Assembly (NCBI RefSeq): GCF_030348765.1 | Contig: NZ_JAUCEU010000007.1 | Location: 2,598,501 to 2,662,500 of the forward strand | DNA from: Neobacillus sp. CF12 | GTDB taxonomy: Bacteria > Bacillota > Bacilli > Bacillales > Cytobacillaceae | Direction of reading: 5' to 3' | Length of the DNA: 64,000 nt | Shown here: positions 55,786 through 64,000 of the stretch, one piece after another | How the letters are laid out: every line of letters begins with the position of its first letter | How positions within the stretch are numbered: the stretch's first letter is position 1 | Made by a program: the position numbers and the translations under genes | Notes under the pieces: generated by a model | The model's database searches: none | What the model was told of the DNA's origin: nothing | What the model saw: only the letters and a program-made list of their open reading frames with translations

Positions 55786-55819
55786 GATGTTCACCATACT
55801 GTCTAATATGGCGAACATC
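55786..55819 (-). terminator. Hairpin between bpr-like and BIG2 genes
   Basis: GATGTTCACCATA (55786-55798) pairs with TATGGCGAACATC (55807-55819) with one mismatch. The minus-strand sequence after it is only moderately T-rich, so partial termination is likely within the operon. Confidence 0.55.
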
Positions 55820-55831
55820 CTATATGAATGA

Positions 55832-58800
55832 CTATGGTTGCTTTTTGTCGAAAATAATATTTACAGCTTCCGATGGATCTGTCCTGCCATCTTTCGTTAC
55901 TGTAACGGCCGTTAAGCTGTTTTCACCCTTTTTCACATTTACAGAAATTGCAAATGCACCATCTTCATTTGATTTTCCAGTTGCAATGTCCTTCCCGTTA
56001 TTTTGAATGATAACAGTACTTGATGGTGTTGCTTTTCCTGTCACAACAATCTTAGATTCATTTATGAACGAATTATTTACTGGTGATTCAATCACTGGTA
56101 CTGGTAAAGAATTATTCACAACTGCTCGAATCATCATATTTCCATAAACAGGATCTGTATTATGCTCCCATTTTCCATCAGCTAAAAACCAGTTTCGATC
56201 ATGGAAAGGTCCATTATGATCGCTATATAAGCTTGTTGACTTAGTCACGTCATCTGGCTGAATATAGGTTAGATAGAAGTCTCCACTGACATAAATCTCT
56301 TTATCAGTTAGATCAACATACGTCCATTCCCCATCTGTTTTCGCATGAGCATCGAAAGGACCTGCAATCTTCTTGCCAGGGGCTCCATTTAAACCACTTG
56401 AATCATAGACTGCAACTTGGAATCTTGTTGACCCCGGTGAAGGCATTTCGGTATTGACCTTAAACAGTCCCCCTGTTAGCCACGCTCTTGAAACTCCTTC
56501 TTCTAAAGACATTTTAACAGCCATACCATTCTTAGCATAAACCCAATACCATGCGTTTTCCCCTGTTCCGTCATCATATCCAATTTCACCAGTAAATCCG
56601 ATATACTTTTGCAATTCTATTTTTTGATTATGATCTTTTTCTGCGTTAATTGAAATAGGAATATCTTGATATACATAATCATCCTTGTACACATGTAATG
56701 TGTAGTTTCCTTCATATGCAGTAAGAGAAAAACGTCCTTTATCATCCGTTTTTACAGGTAAAATGGCTGCATCCTCTAGTAAGGAAATAATCACATTAGA
56801 TAGTGGTTTACCGGTTTCTTTATCCTTTACGACCCCTTCTACTGTTCCTTTCCCTAAAGGTTTAAGATTTAAGTTTGCTTCGACGATCCCGTCTTTTGGA
56901 ATCGAAACAGCTTGGTCTTTGGAATGAAAACCATAGGCTTCAGCGCGAAGAGTGAATTCCCCTGCCTTATGTGTCATGGAGAACCTTCCATCAGCTGGAT
57001 TAGCTGTAACTGAGAATCCAGAATCTACTAGCGTTACCTGTGCACCGATCGGTAACACGTTTGGCTGACTATAAGTATCTTGAACGAATGTTGCAGTTGG
57101 AGCTAACACACTGTTCTTAGAATTCTTTTTGATATGGATTTCATTTGTTGTATTTTCCTTAAAAATTTCTTGTTTCGTGTCTTCCGTAATAGGTTTATCA
57201 GTCAATGAAATGTCATCCAAATACCAACCATCATGAACTACATCATCAGGTCCCTCAAATCCTGTGTCTGCTGAAAACTTAAAGAAACTGATATAAATCC
57301 GCTTTCCAGCGTAAGCAGAAAGATTCACTTCTGCATCTATCCATTCATCAGTAAGATACTCTTTTGGTACCCCATTTCCCCAAAATTCAGTAGGTTCCGT
57401 TCTAGTCACTATTTCCCAGTTTTGGCGGTCGGTAGAGACTAGGACCGCACCGAAATCAGTTGAAACTTCCATTCCTTCTGCATTAAAGTCATACCACTGC
57501 TTATATTGCAGGTATGAATTTCCGCTTTCAGGAATGTCGATAGGAGGCATATTGAGATACGAAAACGAATCAGGAGCGTGAGGACCCTCCAAATTGGTTC
57601 CATATACGTTTTTTCCTGAATAAGCTTGTCCAGGTCCCGCTACTGGGCTACCCCATTCCCAATCGTTATATAATCCTTCAGAATACCATCCTTCAGGAAC
57701 AGCTTCTAAATCTTGAAAATAACCAATTGTAATCGCAGGCTTAACTTCTACATTAAATTCCGGAGAAGTTACTTGATTTTGTCCATAATCAACCATTTTC
57801 CACTTAAAAGTAAATGTACCTTTCCTTATATCTTCACCTGGAACTACAGCTTGATAGGTCCCATTTCTAAAATCACCAGCTGTTCTTGTTGCTTTTACCG
57901 TCTTCCATTGTTGATCAACTAAATACTGAATTTCTACTGTCTCTACACTGATGTTATCTTGCACTTCTACTGTTAATGGCAGCACTACCTGGTCGTATAC
58001 AAAATCAGGAGAGGTATGCTGGTAGGTGGGATTGGTTTTGTCTTGCCCGTCATGGCCAACAATACCTTTAACCATTCCATTTCCATTATTTAATGTATTT
58101 ATTGCGTTATAAGCATTAACAAACCCATGCCCATAACCGTAATTAGGGGAAGTCGGATATTCTGAGTCTGTTAACGGAATTGCAGTATCCTCAAGTAATT
58201 TTTCAATTTGATCAATAGATAGTGATGCATTTGCTTGTTTAAGTAACGCGATTACACCTGTAATATGTGGAGTTGCCATGGAGGTACCACTCCAGCCATC
58301 TTCATATTCATTTCCTGGTGTCGCTGATCGAATATTGGCACCAGGTGCTGAAACATTTGGTTTTGACTCATCATATGGGCCTGGTCCACGAGATGAGAAG
58401 TAAGCTAATTTATTATTACTATCTGTTGCTCCAACTGCAAAAGATTCTGGATAATTTGATGGATTCGAAATCGAACCAGGTCCATTCTCTCCACTATTTC
58501 CTGCAGCAAAAACCGGGAAGATATCTGCAGCTCTCCAATTCTGGACCATTGGTCGATACCATTCATCAAATCCAGGGCCGCCACCCCAAGAATTATTTAC
58601 AATATCTGGTGCTAATTCTGGATGTGGATTCCCCTCAGAATCCTTAGGAGCAAGAATCCATTCTCCTGCTTGTAACAAATCAACATCTGTACCACCAGCT
58701 GCCGAGAAGGCTTTTACAGCAATCCATTTTGCACCTGGTGCAACACCTATTTGATTACTTCCATCTGGTTCACCTCCAACAATTGTCCCCATTGTATGTG

Positions 58801-59602
58801 TACCATGAGCTAAATCATCATAAGGCTCATCACTTCCATTGACTGCATCGAACCAACTTAGGGAATGATCGACAAGTGTCGGGTTTGTAGGATTGTATCC
58901 ACGGTATTTTTCCTTTAATGCAGGATGATCCCATTGTACACCTGTATCGATATTTGCTACTACAATACCCGATCCATCGATTCCCATTTTCCAAGCTTGT
59001 GGCGCACCGACACGTTCCACTCCCCACTCAGTCGTTGATGAACTTTTCACTGATGAGTCTTTGTTTCGTATAGGAGTAATTAATTGTCTTGTTTCATTAG
59101 GCAAAATCTTTGCAATTTCTGGGTATGCAGCGAGTTTATCCATTACCTCTTTTGTTCCAGTAACAGCAATGGCATTAACTACATAGAAAGACTCCACACT
59201 ATCTACTTCACCATTCTTTTTAGCTTGCTCCAAATACTCTAGCACTCTATTCTGCGTTTCCATTGCCGTATTACGTAAAGATGAAATAACCGTAGAACGG
59301 ACGATCAATTCCATCTTAGCAGCTGTTTGTTTCTGTTCTTTAGCATTTTCTTTTGCTTCTGATGCAATCTTATTTGTATCAACTTGTTCATTAAATTTTA
59401 ATAAGAAAGTTACCTGTTCATTCTGTTTAAATTGTTGCAATAACTTACGATCAATTTTCAGATCAAGTGATGAAGTGGTTATAGGTTTACTAAAGCTTTC
59501 TATTGCCAAGACATAATTGGGAAGAAAAAGATTGATTAAGAGAAAGCTAGATAGTAAGATACTTATCAACAACTGACTTACTTTAAATGTTTTTGTCAAC
59601 AA
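55832..59602 (-). CDS. bpr: Bacillopeptidase F-like extracellular serine protease
   Basis: A 1256-residue secreted S8 protease closely resembling B. subtilis Bpr (1433 aa). Order: signal peptide (about 1-33), I9-like propeptide (about 60-175), subtilisin domain with Asp219 (ANIDTGVQWDHPALKEKYRG), His266 (DDLAHGTHTMGTI), oxyanion Asn in NNSWGGG and Ser441 (WSGTSMATPHITG), then a MAM/jelly-roll-like region (about 600-800), two carboxypeptidase regulatory-like beta domains (about 880-1010) and a C-terminal Ig-like domain (about 1170-1250). TTG start with GAGAGGAG upstream. It follows the sigma and anti-sigma genes by 57 bases and may be in their operon. Confidence 0.92.
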   Translation of the reverse strand: MLTKTFKVSQLLISILLSSFLLINLFLPNYVLAIESFSKPITTSSLDLKIDRKLLQQFKQNEQVTFLLKFNEQVDTNKIASEAKENAKEQKQTAAKMELIVRSTVISSLRNTAMETQNRVLEYLEQAKKNGEVDSVESFYVVNAIAVTGTKEVMDKLAAYPEIAKILPNETRQLITPIRNKDSSVKSSSTTEWGVERVGAPQAWKMGIDGSGIVVANIDTGVQWDHPALKEKYRGYNPTNPTLVDHSLSWFDAVNGSDEPYDDLAHGTHTMGTIVGGEPDGSNQIGVAPGAKWIAVKAFSAAGGTDVDLLQAGEWILAPKDSEGNPHPELAPDIVNNSWGGGPGFDEWYRPMVQNWRAADIFPVFAAGNSGENGPGSISNPSNYPESFAVGATDSNNKLAYFSSRGPGPYDESKPNVSAPGANIRSATPGNEYEDGWSGTSMATPHITGVIALLKQANASLSIDQIEKLLEDTAIPLTDSEYPTSPNYGYGHGFVNAYNAINTLNNGNGMVKGIVGHDGQDKTNPTYQHTSPDFVYDQVVLPLTVEVQDNISVETVEIQYLVDQQWKTVKATRTAGDFRNGTYQAVVPGEDIRKGTFTFKWKMVDYGQNQVTSPEFNVEVKPAITIGYFQDLEAVPEGWYSEGLYNDWEWGSPVAGPGQAYSGKNVYGTNLEGPHAPDSFSYLNMPPIDIPESGNSYLQYKQWYDFNAEGMEVSTDFGAVLVSTDRQNWEIVTRTEPTEFWGNGVPKEYLTDEWIDAEVNLSAYAGKRIYISFFKFSADTGFEGPDDVVHDGWYLDDISLTDKPITEDTKQEIFKENTTNEIHIKKNSKNSVLAPTATFVQDTYSQPNVLPIGAQVTLVDSGFSVTANPADGRFSMTHKAGEFTLRAEAYGFHSKDQAVSIPKDGIVEANLNLKPLGKGTVEGVVKDKETGKPLSNVIISLLEDAAILPVKTDDKGRFSLTAYEGNYTLHVYKDDYVYQDIPISINAEKDHNQKIELQKYIGFTGEIGYDDGTGENAWYWVYAKNGMAVKMSLEEGVSRAWLTGGLFKVNTEMPSPGSTRFQVAVYDSSGLNGAPGKKIAGPFDAHAKTDGEWTYVDLTDKEIYVSGDFYLTYIQPDDVTKSTSLYSDHNGPFHDRNWFLADGKWEHNTDPVYGNMMIRAVVNNSLPVPVIESPVNNSFINESKIVVTGKATPSSTVIIQNNGKDIATGKSNEDGAFAISVNVKKGENSLTAVTVTKDGRTDPSEAVNIIFDKKQP

Positions 59603-59659
59603 AAGAACTCCTCTCTAATAATAAAATTGGATCGTACTACTTGAAGTAATTGTTTATTT

Positions 59660-60652
59660 TTATAGATTCCTAAGTTCCGAAAAAACTTGATCATTTATTT
59701 TAAAATATAATGATTGGCCGTAACTAATATATCCTCCCTTGATTACACCTAATGTAACAGTCGTTCCATCAGTTAGATGTAATGTTAATTCTTTATATTG
59801 ATCATTGTTTCGAAAATCACCTATTTTTGCTTCTACATCTTGTATTAAGTATGGCTTAGCTTTTTTTAGTTCTTCTAAGAATGTATTGATTACCTCTAAG
59901 TTCTTAATATTCTTGAAATTATTCACATTGCTTAACGAATCCTCATACGATCTAGATTTTACTTCTTGTAAATTTTTCACCAAACGCAACTTACCGAAAA
60001 TATCGTTTCCATCATTTACAGTAATTCCAGTTAAACTCTCGTAAAACTCTGCAAAAACTTCTCCATTTATTTCGTCATAAGTCATAATCCGAAAGACCTC
60101 TTTATACCCTTTTACTGAGTAAACATCGATTTCTCCTATTGTCGATGCAAACTCTTCCGCATATTTATCTTGTTTACTCCATTCATCTATACCAGCTTTT
60201 GTCTTACCTAACTTTTCACCTTTTATCTCAGAAACTTTATTTCTATCAATGGTTGTTGGTGATTGAGTATAAATTTTACCTTTATAAACAATTAATGGCA
60301 TCATTTTAGCTGGACCAGTTTCTGGTAATTCGATCGCAGGAATTGCTACCTCTGAATTACTTGATTGATCTTTAATACTTGATGATATCTGTTTAGAATT
60401 GTTTGTAGTACTTTGGGAGTTGTAATAACTATAACCAACAAAAATTAGAATAACTGTAATTGCTACTGAAGGAATTATTTTAGTTACAACGAATCTACTA
60501 GAAACATATTTTAATAATTTAATAGTACGTCTATTATCTATTCTTCTTGCAGAGTCTCTTAGTTTTTTTTCAGTTGAGATAACAAACTCTTCATTTGGAT
60601 TTTGGGGATATGCTTCCCGAATTAAATCAAACAAATCATTGTCATTTTGCAT
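59660..60652 (-). CDS. Probable anti-sigma factor (single-span membrane protein)
   Basis: A 330-residue protein with a cytoplasmic N-terminus (about 1-55), a membrane span (about 57-77) and a long extracytoplasmic part, the usual anti-sigma topology. It overlaps the ECF sigma gene stop by 11 bases. No zinc-finger HxxxCxxC motif is seen, so it would be a non-ZAS anti-sigma. The exterior does not match a family I recognise. Function as anti-sigma rests on its position and topology. Confidence 0.6.
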   Translation of the reverse strand: MQNDNDLFDLIREAYPQNPNEEFVISTEKKLRDSARRIDNRRTIKLLKYVSSRFVVTKIIPSVAITVILIFVGYSYYNSQSTTNNSKQISSSIKDQSSNSEVAIPAIELPETGPAKMMPLIVYKGKIYTQSPTTIDRNKVSEIKGEKLGKTKAGIDEWSKQDKYAEEFASTIGEIDVYSVKGYKEVFRIMTYDEINGEVFAEFYESLTGITVNDGNDIFGKLRLVKNLQEVKSRSYEDSLSNVNNFKNIKNLEVINTFLEELKKAKPYLIQDVEAKIGDFRNNDQYKELTLHLTDGTTVTLGVIKGGYISYGQSLYFKINDQVFSELRNL

Positions 60653-61181
60653 GTCGAATTACCTCCTCTGCATTTAAATTTAACATCTTTTTGAGGTCTT
60701 TTATTGCTCGGTGGTAATCCACTTTCACCTTTGACTCACTACAGTTAAGGATTTTGGATGTTTCTTTTACTGGCAATTCATTTATACCCCTAAAAATTAC
60801 AACAGCCCTATATTTAGGCTTTAATTTAGAGATAGCTTCATGAATTAACATTTTCATTTCATTTTGTTCGATTAACTCATTAGGGCCTTTATTTGACGAT
60901 TCTATTTGCTTGAAAAAACCTTCACTGAAGATTGAAGAAAATCTTTTCTTTCTGTAGTGATCTACGGCTACATGTTTTGCAATTGAAAATATCCAAGTCT
61001 TTAAATTATTTTCATTTTTGAAGGTAGATAAATTGTAAAGAACTCTAATAAAAACTTCCTGAGTTAAATCTTCTGCATCGTTTTGATTCCCTGAAAAACA
61101 AACAAGAAACCTGTAAACCTCTAAATAATATTTACTATAGATTTTACTAATGCTATCTTCCAAGTTGTCTAAGTCAATCAA
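60642..61181 (-). CDS. ECF RNA polymerase sigma factor (SigX-like)
   Basis: A 179-residue sigma factor with region 2 (about 15-80; NQNDAEDLTQEVFIRVLYNL, TWIFSIAKHVAVDHYRKKR) and region 4 (about 115-165; LKPKYRAVVIFRGINELPVKETSKIL). The next gene is a membrane protein in anti-sigma position, then the secreted protease. The region upstream has a promoter of ECF type, so autoregulation is likely. Group is closest to SigX/SigW-like sigmas but I cannot fix the orthologue. Confidence 0.88.
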   Translation of the reverse strand: MIDLDNLEDSISKIYSKYYLEVYRFLVCFSGNQNDAEDLTQEVFIRVLYNLSTFKNENNLKTWIFSIAKHVAVDHYRKKRFSSIFSEGFFKQIESSNKGPNELIEQNEMKMLIHEAISKLKPKYRAVVIFRGINELPVKETSKILNCSESKVKVDYHRAIKDLKKMLNLNAEEVIRHAK

Positions 61182-61213
61182 ACTATTCCCCCCTCGATTA
61201 TGTATTCTATTAT

Positions 61214-61242
61214 TATTCGTTTGAACTGTTTGAATGGTTACA
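61214..61242 (-). promoter_or_regulatory. Candidate ECF promoter (autoregulation)
   Basis: Minus strand TGTAAC (61242-61237), 17-bp spacer, CGAATA (61219-61214), about 35 bases before the sigma gene. TGTAAC is the -35 of sigma-X-type promoters, and CGA is the start of their -10. Confidence 0.5.
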
Positions 61243-61273
61243 AGAATTTTTCACAAAAAAAGCAGATTGATTT

Positions 61274-61301
61274 TGAACTGCCCCAATAAAGTTAGTGGAC
61301 A
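61274..61301. mobile_element. Remnant of an IS terminal inverted repeat (IS3-like)
   Basis: The 28 bases starting TGAACTGCCCC and ending TTAGTGGACA look like one end of IS3/IS150-family elements. No transposase and no partner end are in the window, so this is a scar at most. The rest of 61182-61439 shows only the ECF promoter. Confidence 0.4.
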
Positions 61302-61439
61302 AAATAAAGTAGGGAAACCTCTCTCGAGGCTTACCCAAATGTTACAATGACTTAGAAACTTTACACCTTTGTATCTTCCCTAAGTATTTATAACCAGCAC
61401 ACAGCTAAAGTTTAATAAAAGTCGAAGTAAAGAGGCTGT

Positions 61440-62465
61440 CTACTTTATTTCTACAATACCAGCGGACAGAGTCGATGAACGAGAATTTGTGCAGTTAGGA
61501 GAATTCTCTCGACCGGATATGATTAATCTATCTCTTACTGCAAAGTACTCTTGATGGAGCTTATCCACGAACGCTGCTGTACTTGTGATCTCATTAATAA
61601 CTCCGATGCCCTGACCACAACCCCAGATATCCTTCCACGGCTTCGCCTCCCCTGCAAAATTCATCTTAGTTGGATCGCTTTCGGGAAGTGTGTTGGGATC
61701 CAAACCTGCAGCTCGGATTGATGGTGCAAGATAATTCCCATTCACACCAGTGAAGAGATTACTATAAACAATGTCGTCAGACGTACACTCTACGATTGCT
61801 TGCTTATACGCATCTGAAGCACGTGCTTCGTGAGTCGCAATGAAAGGCGATCCTATATAAGCAAAATCAGCCCCCATGGCTTGGGCGGCCAGTACCCCGC
61901 TCCCGTTAGCGATAGATCCAGCCAAAGCTAGCGGACCGTCGAACCATTGTCGAATTTCTTGAATCAATGCAAACGGGCTCTTCATGCCAGCATGACCGCC
62001 AGCACCTGTGGCAACTGCAATTAAACCGTCTGCACCTTTTTCGATTGCCTTGTGCGCAAAAGTGTTATTGGTCACATCATGCAAAACAAATCCTCCGTAG
62101 TTGTGTACTGCAACATTTATATCCTCGCGTGCACCAAGGGACGTAATAATGATGGGAACTTTGTACTTCGCACACATTTCCATGTCGTGTTCTATCCGAT
62201 CATTAGACTTGTGCACAATCTGATTAATGGCAAACGGCGCGGCTGGTCGATCTGGATGTCGTGCGTTATGAGATGCGAGCTCCTCCGTAATTTCCGCCAA
62301 CCATTCGTCGAGCAATGAGGCGGGCCTAGCATTCAGAGCGGGCATAGATCCAACGATTCCAGCTTTACATTGCGCGATTACTAACTTGGGATTACTAATT
62401 ATGAAAAGTGGTGAGCCGATTACAGGAATTCTCAATCTTTTAAGTATTGACGGCATTTTTGACAT
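61440..62465 (-). CDS. Nitronate monooxygenase family flavoprotein
   Basis: A 341-residue TIM-barrel FMN enzyme of the nitronate monooxygenase/2-nitropropane dioxygenase family. Motifs: LRIPVIGSPLFIISNPKLVIA at the N-terminus, phosphate-binding GAGGHAG (about 155-161), LAGSIANGSGVLAAQAMGADFAYIGSPF (about 180-207). It oxidises alkyl nitronates, for example propionate-3-nitronate, with oxygen; some homologues reduce quinones. The sequence type is commoner in Proteobacteria than in Bacillus, so transfer is possible. It is 52 bases downstream of the MDR oxidoreductase in one unit. Confidence 0.83.
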   Translation of the reverse strand: MSKMPSILKRLRIPVIGSPLFIISNPKLVIAQCKAGIVGSMPALNARPASLLDEWLAEITEELASHNARHPDRPAAPFAINQIVHKSNDRIEHDMEMCAKYKVPIIITSLGAREDINVAVHNYGGFVLHDVTNNTFAHKAIEKGADGLIAVATGAGGHAGMKSPFALIQEIRQWFDGPLALAGSIANGSGVLAAQAMGADFAYIGSPFIATHEARASDAYKQAIVECTSDDIVYSNLFTGVNGNYLAPSIRAAGLDPNTLPESDPTKMNFAGEAKPWKDIWGCGQGIGVINEITSTAAFVDKLHQEYFAVRDRLIISGRENSPNCTNSRSSTLSAGIVEIK

Positions 62466-62517
62466 GCGGTCTCTATTCCTCCGTTCTAACGGTTAATTTT
62501 CTTTTGTAATTACTTAT

Positions 62518-63543
62518 TTATTTTGAGAGTGACGGATCAGCTACTTTCACAAGCTGTTTTCCGAGGTTTTCTCCTGTAAACAACCCAAGGAAGGCATTTA
62601 CTGTATTTTCAAGGCCTTCAACGATGTTTTCTTTGTATTTTAATCTACCTTCCGATACCCATTCCGCCAATTGGGAGATCCCTTCACCAAAGCGATCCGA
62701 GTAGTCACTAACTATATAACCTTTCATTAATGAACTGGTAACCAGCAGTTGGGATTGGATACGAGGCCCTGTATCCACTTTTTCTAAGTTGTACAATGCA
62801 ATTTGACCACACAACGGAATGCGGGCTTTATTATTAAGAAGCGACATGACAGCATCAGAAATAGAACCCCCGACATTATCAAAGTAGATATCTACCCCAT
62901 TCGGACATGCTTCTGCCAAAGCTGTCTTCAAATTAGACGTTGTTTTGTAGTTGATAGCAGCATCAAATCCCAAATCGTCAACCAGGTATTTATTTTTTTC
63001 ACCAGACCCGGCAATCCCCACGACTCTACAACCTTTGATCTTTGCGATTTGTCCCACAACCATACCCACGGCACCCGCAGCCCCGGATACGACAACTGTC
63101 TCCCCGGCTTTTGGTTGACCGATATCTAGCAATCCAAAGTAAGCGGTCAGACCCGGCATCCCTAATACGCCCAGAGATGTCGTAATAGGTGCAATGTCCG
63201 TATTTATTTTTCTTACGTGCTTCCCTTTCGCAACTGAATATTTCTGCCAGCCGAGGGTCCCGAGGACAATGTCTCCTTCTTTAAAGTCAGGATCATTCGA
63301 TTCTATGACCTCGCCCACAACACCACCCGTGACTACTTCGTTTATCTGAAAAGGTGGAATATAAGATTTTCGGTCATTCATCCTGCCACGCATATATGGA
63401 TCTACTGATAGGTACAGCGTGCGAATGAGAACTTCCCCTTCATTCGCTTGAGGCACTGGTTGTTCAATCATCCTAAAATTTTCGTCGGTTGGCATCCCTT
63501 TTGGTCTGCTGGCCAAGATAATTTGCTGATTGGCTTTGGTCAT
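62518..63543 (-). CDS. yfmJ: NADP-dependent MDR oxidoreductase (CurA/YfmJ type)
   Basis: A zinc-independent medium-chain reductase (about 341 residues) of the leukotriene B4 12-hydroxydehydrogenase/curcumin reductase group. Features: LASRPKGMPTDENFRM start, SVDPYMRGRMND, and the NADPH Rossmann motif VVVSGAAGAVGMVVGQIAK (about 150). It reduces alpha,beta-unsaturated ketones and aldehydes. I start at ATG 63543, since TAGGAG lies 8 bases before it; the GTG at 63552 is within that spacing. Confidence 0.87.
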   Translation of the reverse strand: MTKANQQIILASRPKGMPTDENFRMIEQPVPQANEGEVLIRTLYLSVDPYMRGRMNDRKSYIPPFQINEVVTGGVVGEVIESNDPDFKEGDIVLGTLGWQKYSVAKGKHVRKINTDIAPITTSLGVLGMPGLTAYFGLLDIGQPKAGETVVVSGAAGAVGMVVGQIAKIKGCRVVGIAGSGEKNKYLVDDLGFDAAINYKTTSNLKTALAEACPNGVDIYFDNVGGSISDAVMSLLNNKARIPLCGQIALYNLEKVDTGPRIQSQLLVTSSLMKGYIVSDYSDRFGEGISQLAEWVSEGRLKYKENIVEGLENTVNAFLGLFTGENLGKQLVKVADPSLSK

Positions 63544-63686
63544 TTTAAACACTCCTAAACTACTTTTATTTTAGAGAAGCAACACAACATATATGGATGT
63601 GTTTATTCAAGATCTAAGTGAACCCGTCTCACTAGGGTATAATCCACGCGCCGAAAAGGTAATAAATGTCTTTTAAAAAAGGAAAT

Positions 63687-63704
63687 GGTTCTGTCTCAAA
63701 GAGG
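63687..63704. mobile_element. Possible IS6-like terminal repeat scrap
   Basis: GGTTCTGTCTCAAAGAGG resembles the GGTTCTGTTGCAAAG end of IS6-family elements with two differences. There is no transposase nearby. Confidence 0.2.
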
Positions 63705-63737
63705 TAAACGGGAAAATGGATTACATATTTTTTTTAG

Positions 63738-63875
63738 TCATTTCTTCTTCACCTCCTTTAATAGATAATTGTTACCATTCTGCCTCCATTGGCGGGGAGA
63801 CACGCCTAACTGCCGCACAGCTGTGTCTTCATCTACTTCTGGAATCTCGCTAAATTTTTTAGCAGCATTAAGCAT
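63738..63875 (-). CDS. 45-residue charged ORF, possibly a remnant
   Basis: ATG at 63875 to TGA at 63738, with GGAG 8 bases before the ATG. The product is polar and helix-rich with a segment TAVRQLGVSPRQWRQNG that looks like a helix-turn-helix end. The frame is also open 11 or so codons upstream of the ATG to a TAA, so it may be the end of a longer decayed gene. Directly after it, AAAGGAGGTG precedes an ATG that opens only six codons (63739-63719), suggesting a truncated next gene. The remaining 63876-64000 shows nothing I can support. Confidence 0.35.
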   Translation of the reverse strand: MLNAAKKFSEIPEVDEDTAVRQLGVSPRQWRQNGNNYLLKEVKKK

Positions 63876-64000
63876 CCGTTCTTCTCCAATCGTTCTACGG
63901 ACTTTGCCATCAATTTAGGTTTCTCTAGATTTAACTAAAATTTACTATTCAGGATTGCATTTTAATTTTATAACTCCATTTTTATTAAAGTAAAATTAAT

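Noticed and set aside
58267..58647. 126-residue plus-strand ORF
   Set aside because: Antisense to the subtilisin domain of the bacillopeptidase gene; no ribosome binding site.

Overview
The window looks like chromosome from a low-GC, endospore-forming member of the Bacillaceae (my inference; a Neobacillus, Peribacillus or Mesobacillus-like genome would fit). The reasons are prkA-yhbH, a KinB-like orphan sensor kinase, NfrA, QueG, TrmL, a Bpr-type bacillopeptidase, a bacterial nitric oxide synthase, Shine-Dalgarno sites of the AGGAGG type throughout, and many GTG/TTG starts. There is no phage, plasmid backbone, CRISPR array or complete insertion sequence; the only mobile-element traces are short terminal-repeat-like scraps near the right end.

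Layout. 0-9.9 kb: a truncated membrane ORF, a Bmr-type drug exporter divergent from its MerR activator, a five-gene 2-oxoacid:ferredoxin oxidoreductase operon with a P-loop ATPase and a near-perfect cre box, a secreted metallophosphatase lacking the usual nucleotidase domain, a solitary fabF, and a DUF1646 membrane protein. 10-19.6 kb: signalling and sporulation, with two diguanylate cyclases, an azoreductase, a DoxX-like membrane protein, a KinB-like kinase, yhbH-prkA, and a 30-residue membrane peptide. 19.4-24 kb: a 21-bp tandem repeat array, then nfrA, trmL, an amidase, queG, a B3/B4-domain protein and tRNA-Gly. 24.3-27.8 kb: acyl-CoA dehydrogenase and thiolase under a divergent IclR regulator, bracketed by two copies of a 24-bp repeat. 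28-37.6 kb: a sugar-uptake locus (YesL-like protein, two ABC permeases, lipoprotein binding protein, YesN/YesM two-component pair, alpha-1,6-glucosidase) tied together by a 25-bp promoter motif seen twice. 38-47.2 kb: a sigma/anti-sigma fusion protein, a decayed MFS gene with its MarR regulator, a YitT protein with an attenuator-like leader, a glycine-riboswitch-controlled D-Ala/D-Ser/Gly permease, and a frameshifted FAD oxidoreductase coupled to an ECF41-type sigma factor. 47.5-52.7 kb: nitric oxide synthase behind a two-component system whose kinase is broken in its H-box, and a FemX-like aminoacyl transferase. 52.9-61.2 kb: a probable secretion locus of ECF sigma, anti-sigma, bacillopeptidase F and a ten-domain BIG2 protein. 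61.4-64 kb: a nitronate monooxygenase-like and an MDR oxidoreductase pair, then degenerate sequence.

Three genes are clearly interrupted (MFS at 41.29 kb, FAD oxidoreductase at 45.88 kb, histidine kinase at 49.24 kb). Each has a small local indel, so these are recent losses or sequencing errors. The observations I would check first are the 21-bp tandem array, the 25-bp motif shared by the sugar operon and the glucosidase, the sigma/anti-sigma fusion, the 2-oxoacid oxidoreductase operon with its own ATPase, and the ECF41/FAD-oxidoreductase pair.
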